From contig NZ_BMRZ01000002.1 of the NCBI RefSeq assembly GCF_014648895.1, forward strand, positions 1 through 64,000: a DNA stretch of 64,000 nucleotides, in the 5' to 3' direction. The stretch comes from Streptomyces tanashiensis. Its GTDB lineage: Bacteria; Actinomycetota; Actinomycetes; Streptomycetales; Streptomycetaceae. Under the pieces are notes generated by a model. The model did no database searches. It had not been told where the DNA came from and saw nothing but the letters and a program-made list of their open reading frames with translations. Below, piece by piece: positions 61,109-64,000 of the stretch (position 1 is the stretch's first letter; each line of letters starts with the position of its first letter). The position numbers were made by a program, and so were the translations under genes.

Positions 61109-62281
61109 ATGAGCGACCACCGTGACGCCGTCCTCCGCCTGTGGGGTCGCCAGCTCTACGAGCGTCAGGGCGAGCCACTTGCCTGGGCGAAGGCGGTCCT
61201 GGAGGCCACCGGTCGCCCGCCGACCGCCGTCACCGCGGCGATGTCCGGCCGACTCGGTGCCCTCGCTGATTCCCCATCGGACCGCGCGCAGCTGCTGTTC
61301 CGTACGGTCGCCAAGCTGGCCGCGAACCTGCGGGGCGACGGCCGCTACGACGCGGACGTCGGCACCCGAATCGGCCCACTGGCCCTGTGGTTGGGCGAGC
61401 TCGAACCATCGCTCGCCGGCCCGATTGGGGACGCACTCGACCACCCGCCGGACGGTCCGACATCCCTAGTCACCGTCCACGCCGCCGATTTGAGCAGGAA
61501 CCACACGATCCGGCTGCGGGCGATCGACGCGCTGCTGGAGTGGGCCGAGCTCGGCCATCCGCAGGCCAGGGCGGCCCTGTCCGAAGTCGCCGCCGACCAC
61601 CGGACGCAGGATGTCACCGTCTGGACCAAGGTACTCAACCGGATCGCCTTGTTCGGCGACGCGAGCGTCGAACCGGGCCTACTGCGCGCACTCGCCGACA
61701 CCGGGCACCGCGGGGTGCGGTGGTCGGCGCTCGCCTGTGCCGAACTCGGCTTCCACCGAGCCGTTCCGCTGATCACCGCCCTGCTGGAGCATCCCGATCC
61801 GATGGTTCGCGAGGGTGCCTGCGAGGCGCTCGGTCTCTTCGAGGAACACGCCGCCGTGCCCGCCCTGACAGCCCGGCTGAACGACGAGACGAGCTGGGTA
61901 CGCAGCAGGGCCGCCCTGGCGCTCGGTCAAATCGGCGGCGATCGGGCACTCGCTGGGCTCTGGCAGGCCATGATGGAATGCCGGAACCCGAAGGCCACTT
62001 ATCTCGCCTCAGCGATTGCCGCCTTCGGCCCGCCGGTGGTGGACGACCTCATCGCCCTCACCACCAATCCCGACCCGGACCTCCGAGCACTGGCCTGCCG
62101 TGCTCTCGGCTCCACGGCCGACGACCGGGCCCTGCCAGTACTGGAACACCTCGCCGCCCACGACCTCGCAAGAACCACACTCGGCGGCCTCGTGGCAACC
62201 GCCGCCAAGCAGGGACTGCGGACCGCGCACCGCATTCGCGCGCGCACCGCAGCGACTGAGCTCGACGCTCGTCTCGACTGA
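61109..62281 (+). CDS. HEAT-repeat protein
   Basis: 390 aa from ATG 61109; the frame is open further upstream, but the protein sequence begins to look folded here (MSDHRDAVLRLWGRQLYERQ). Residues 200-375 are HEAT repeats: GHRGVRWSALACAELGFHRA, PLITALLEHPDPMVREGACE, LTARLNDETSWVRSRAALAL, TTNPDPDLRALACRALGSTA. The N-terminal 190 residues are helical as well. HEAT proteins are binding scaffolds; no enzyme domain is present. It is the only intact gene inside the inverted-repeat element 60963-62579. Confidence 0.85.
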   Translation: MSDHRDAVLRLWGRQLYERQGEPLAWAKAVLEATGRPPTAVTAAMSGRLGALADSPSDRAQLLFRTVAKLAANLRGDGRYDADVGTRIGPLALWLGELEPSLAGPIGDALDHPPDGPTSLVTVHAADLSRNHTIRLRAIDALLEWAELGHPQARAALSEVAADHRTQDVTVWTKVLNRIALFGDASVEPGLLRALADTGHRGVRWSALACAELGFHRAVPLITALLEHPDPMVREGACEALGLFEEHAAVPALTARLNDETSWVRSRAALALGQIGGDRALAGLWQAMMECRNPKATYLASAIAAFGPPVVDDLIALTTNPDPDLRALACRALGSTADDRALPVLEHLAAHDLARTTLGGLVATAAKQGLRTAHRIRARTAATELDARLD

Positions 62282-62554
62282 CGTTCACTCTGAACCCCGA
62301 CGGTCGACCTGACCGTTCAGCGGCGGGGCGTGAGACGGTGGGGAATTGTCCGACGTTTGGCATGGGGAACCCGCCGAAGCGGCCAACCGGGGACTGATCT
62401 TTCACGACGATGCCGGGCACTGGGCGATGCTGGCGATCCACGGCGATCGGCACGAGGTCGCCGTGGATCGAGCTTGTTCATCCGTCACGTGACTACCTGA
62501 CCCTCGAATAGTCATTTCGTGCACACTTTCGAAAGTCCATCACTCTCTGTGATT
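62282..62554 (+). other. 3' part of the inverted-repeat element, possible small frame
   Basis: Holds a short frame from TTG 62346 (LSDVWHGEPAEAANRGLIFH, then AMLAIHGDRHEVAVD) ending at 62491. It looks like a fragment of a gene more than a complete one. Nothing else is seen before the right inverted repeat. Confidence 0.3.
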
Positions 62555-62711
62555 GCTCCCCAAGATCTGTGCCAGAACCGCATTACGAGAGCGCCTGTAG
62601 CTCTGGAGCGAGAGCGCTCTCTTCCACGGGAGAGTGATGCCGCCGAGTTTGAGAGCATCTGGATGCTTGCTTCGGGATCATGGTTGTGCCCTGTACAACG
62701 AGGGGGCCCAG

Positions 62712-63061
62712 GTGCTGCCGAAGTCCGAGGTCGATCTGTACGCGGCGATCCGCCGTGACTCGCTTCAGGGCCTGTCGAGCCGTGCCCTTCAGCAGAAGTA
62801 CGACGTCGGGTTCCTGACGGTGCAGAAGGCGCTGTCGCCGGCCTGACACGAGCCGCGGAGGCCGCTTCCGCCGAGGGCGACCCGGCTGGATCCGTTCAAG
62901 CCGGTGATCGACGAGATGCTCCGAGCGGACCTGGACGCGCGGCGCAAACAGCGCCACATGGTGAAGCGGATCTTCGAGCGGCTTCGCGTCGGCCGGGCAG
63001 GAGGCGATCTTCGAGGGCCACGTCCACGCTCTCAACGAGGAACACCTGGCCCCTCAGCTCT
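62712..63061 (+). pseudogene. IS21-type istA transposase remnant
   Basis: Pieces of an IstA protein in two frames: VLPKSEVDLYAAIRRDSLQG, LSSRALQQKYDVGFLTVQKA, a frame break near 62846, then RLDPFKPVIDEMLRADLDAR and MVKRIFERLR, another break near 62993, then EAIFEGHVHALNEEHLAPQL. The central DDE core is largely deleted. No istB follows. Inactive. Confidence 0.82.
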
Positions 63062-63287
63062 CCATGAGACGCCGACGCCACCACCCGCACGCACCCCACG
63101 GGCGTGCCGGCGTGAGGTGAGGGCTGAGGGGAACAGTCCGGCGGTCGAATTCGGCATCGAGCCCGGCGACGAGCCTGCCTAGGTCCGCCCGAGCACCCTG
63201 GGGAAGCCACAGCAACACGTCCTCCAGGCGGTCTCTCGCCACCAGAGGATCACAGCACTCGCAGGCCATCACCGGATCCGGCAGCAC
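63054..63287 (-). CDS. Small protein of a common streptomycete type, possibly truncated
   Basis: 77 aa from GTG 63287: MACECCDPLVARDRLEDVLL, LPQGARADLGRLVAGLDAEF and a final WWRRRLMES. I have seen this pattern (CECCDP ... ARADL ... WW..RL) in many uncharacterised streptomycete proteins located next to IS elements. Reading on upstream in the same frame gives ECQWYLEQPGR before a stop, which belongs to the family too, so the N-terminus is probably lost. Function unknown. Confidence 0.55.
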   Translation of the reverse strand: MLPDPVMACECCDPLVARDRLEDVLLWLPQGARADLGRLVAGLDAEFDRRTVPLSPHLTPARPWGACGWWRRRLMES

Positions 63288-63639
63288 GCGCCCTGGCTGT
63301 TCCAGATACCACTGGCACTCGGCCCGGGGCAGCGACTACAGCCCCCGGCCACAGCCTGTCCTCTTCCAACTTCCGGATCGCTACACGAGTCGCGGCAGAC
63401 ACACCGCCGATCCGGCGAACCGGGACACCTCTTCTGGGCCGCCAACGCTTCGCGCGCAGCCCCTTCGGCGCCTACGCGGCATCGGCCTTTCGGATCAACA
63501 TCCCGCCATCCTGCCACGGGCCGACCGCCTCCACACGTGATCGCCGAGAGCGCGCACCACTTCAGCTGCTCTCACGTCTCACCGACACTCACGCGTTCTC
63601 CGGACGTCGAGTGATGCCAGAACCCACCGACGAACGCTC
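63288..63639. other. Stretch without a supported gene
   Basis: About 350 bp of IS-scar DNA. It includes the lost N-terminal coding sequence of the small protein above; nothing else is recognised. Confidence 0.4.
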
Positions 63640-63835
63640 TCGCTTGAGACCTCTGTAGCCACACGCGGTCTCCCCGGCCCGGGTCTGGGCACTCGGATCT
63701 TCTCCATCACGGCTCGAACTGTGTACAGTCCGCCCGCCGGCCTGGGGTGACGATCAGACACAACGGGCGTCAGCGGCCGTCCGCGCTCAGGTGGAGTTTG
63801 GTGGTGAACCCGCCGCGCGAGCGACCCAGGCCCTC
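63640..63835 (-). pseudogene. IS5-type transposase, middle fragment
   Basis: On the minus strand, with one frame change, it reads LGRSRGGFTTKLHLSADGR then CLIVTPGRRADCTQFEPVME and KIRVPRPGPGRPRV. This is the central part of the same IS5-type transposase whose C-terminus is at 60624-60935. The match stops at GRPRV, at the direct repeat CACACGCGGT (63660-63669). DNA to the right (63836-64000) probably holds the decayed N-terminal part. Confidence 0.8.
63660..63669. repeat. 10-bp direct repeat, right copy
   Basis: CACACGCGGT; see 60933-60942. Confidence 0.6.
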
Positions 63836-64000
63836 ACCTCCACCAGGCGGGCGACCGACTCCGCCACGACGTCTCGTGCTGGTGTTTTACCGCTGCGTCC
63901 CCTTTTGATTTCGCTGCCTCGGTGGCACCGTCCCCGCGCCCGTGCCTTCTCCGAGGACACGACAGGCCTCGCGGGGCCGGGCAGCGCACACCGAGCTTGC

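Larger units (their letters stand above)
60963..62579 (+). mobile_element. Transposase-less element with 25-bp perfect inverted repeats
   Basis: The left end 60963-60987 begins GGTTCTGGCACAGATCTTGG and the right end 62555-62579 is its exact complement (25 of 25 bp). The 8 bp outside the ends are GAGTTACG (left) and GCATTACG (right), 6 of 8 identical. Ends starting GG(T/C)TCT with 8-bp duplications fit the ISL3 family. The 1.6-kb interior holds a HEAT-repeat gene and no transposase, so it is a non-autonomous, gene-carrying unit moved by an ISL3-type enzyme in trans. Confidence 0.75.

Noticed and set aside
1..64000. tRNA or rRNA genes, riboswitches and classical replication origins
   Set aside because: I looked for cloverleaf-type and conserved rRNA sequence and for DnaA-box clusters and saw none that I can support.

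Overview
The window looks like a high-GC Streptomyces (or very close actinomycete) accessory region: almost every gene has strong third-position G/C, GTG and TTG starts are common, 4-bp ATGA/GTGA overlaps link operon genes, and the families are streptomycete favourites (SAM methyltransferase of the DUF574 type, XRE-DUF5753/DUF397 pairs, orphan roadblock protein, SUKH proteins, NarL-type two-component system). Insertion-sequence debris, a telomere-type operon and a CRISPR locus point to a chromosome arm or a large linear plasmid.

Left part (1-20 kb): regulators and small proteins (IclR-like, zinc finger/XRE, methyltransferase, XRE-DUF5753 + DUF397 + anti-sigma-type ATPase), then a three-gene minus-strand operon (11026 to 7561) whose large protein carries motifs resembling the palm of protein-primed family B DNA polymerases and of the streptomycete telomere protein Tap, followed by a Tpg-sized HTH protein. 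Then an H1-like basic protein, a cold-shock protein, a cytochrome P450, and an AraC regulator divergent from a DsbA-like/SnoaL-like/MoaF-like operon.

Middle part (19-32 kb): a zinc-type macrodomain gene with a SirTM-class sirtuin that is frameshifted in a C run, a DUF2971 protein, glycosyltransferase and hydrolase remnants, a 916-aa membrane P-loop (KAP-like) NTPase and a 1044-aa protein with a nuclease-like N-terminus. This looks like a defence-type cluster.

Centre (32-49 kb), the main find: a type I-E CRISPR operon on the minus strand, cas3, then cas8e-cse2-cas7e-cas5e-cas6e, continuing after 27 bp into a DD35E Mu/TnsB-type transposase and a TnsC/MuB-type AAA ATPase. cas1 and cas2 are absent; the transposition pair sits where they normally lie. 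CRISPR arrays (3 degenerate repeats at 46977, 15 repeats at 47613-48501) lie behind the cas3 start but are separated from it by a 4-kb segment bounded by IS inverted repeats and holding a SUKH gene, a deleted IS110 copy, a zinc-ribbon protein and an IS5-type transposase. The arrangement suggests a type I-E CRISPR-associated transposon or a transposon-captured interference module.

Right part (49-64 kb): a seven-bladed propeller protein, LuxR regulator, APH-type kinase, secreted serine hydrolase divergent from a histidine kinase/response regulator pair, a SUKH gene between long inverted repeats, a DHFR-like protein, a vestigial CRISPR, ArsR and roadblock proteins, and a nest of IS remnants: an IS5-type transposase gene is split by 2.7 kb that contains a transposase-less element with 25-bp perfect terminal inverted repeats carrying a HEAT-repeat gene.
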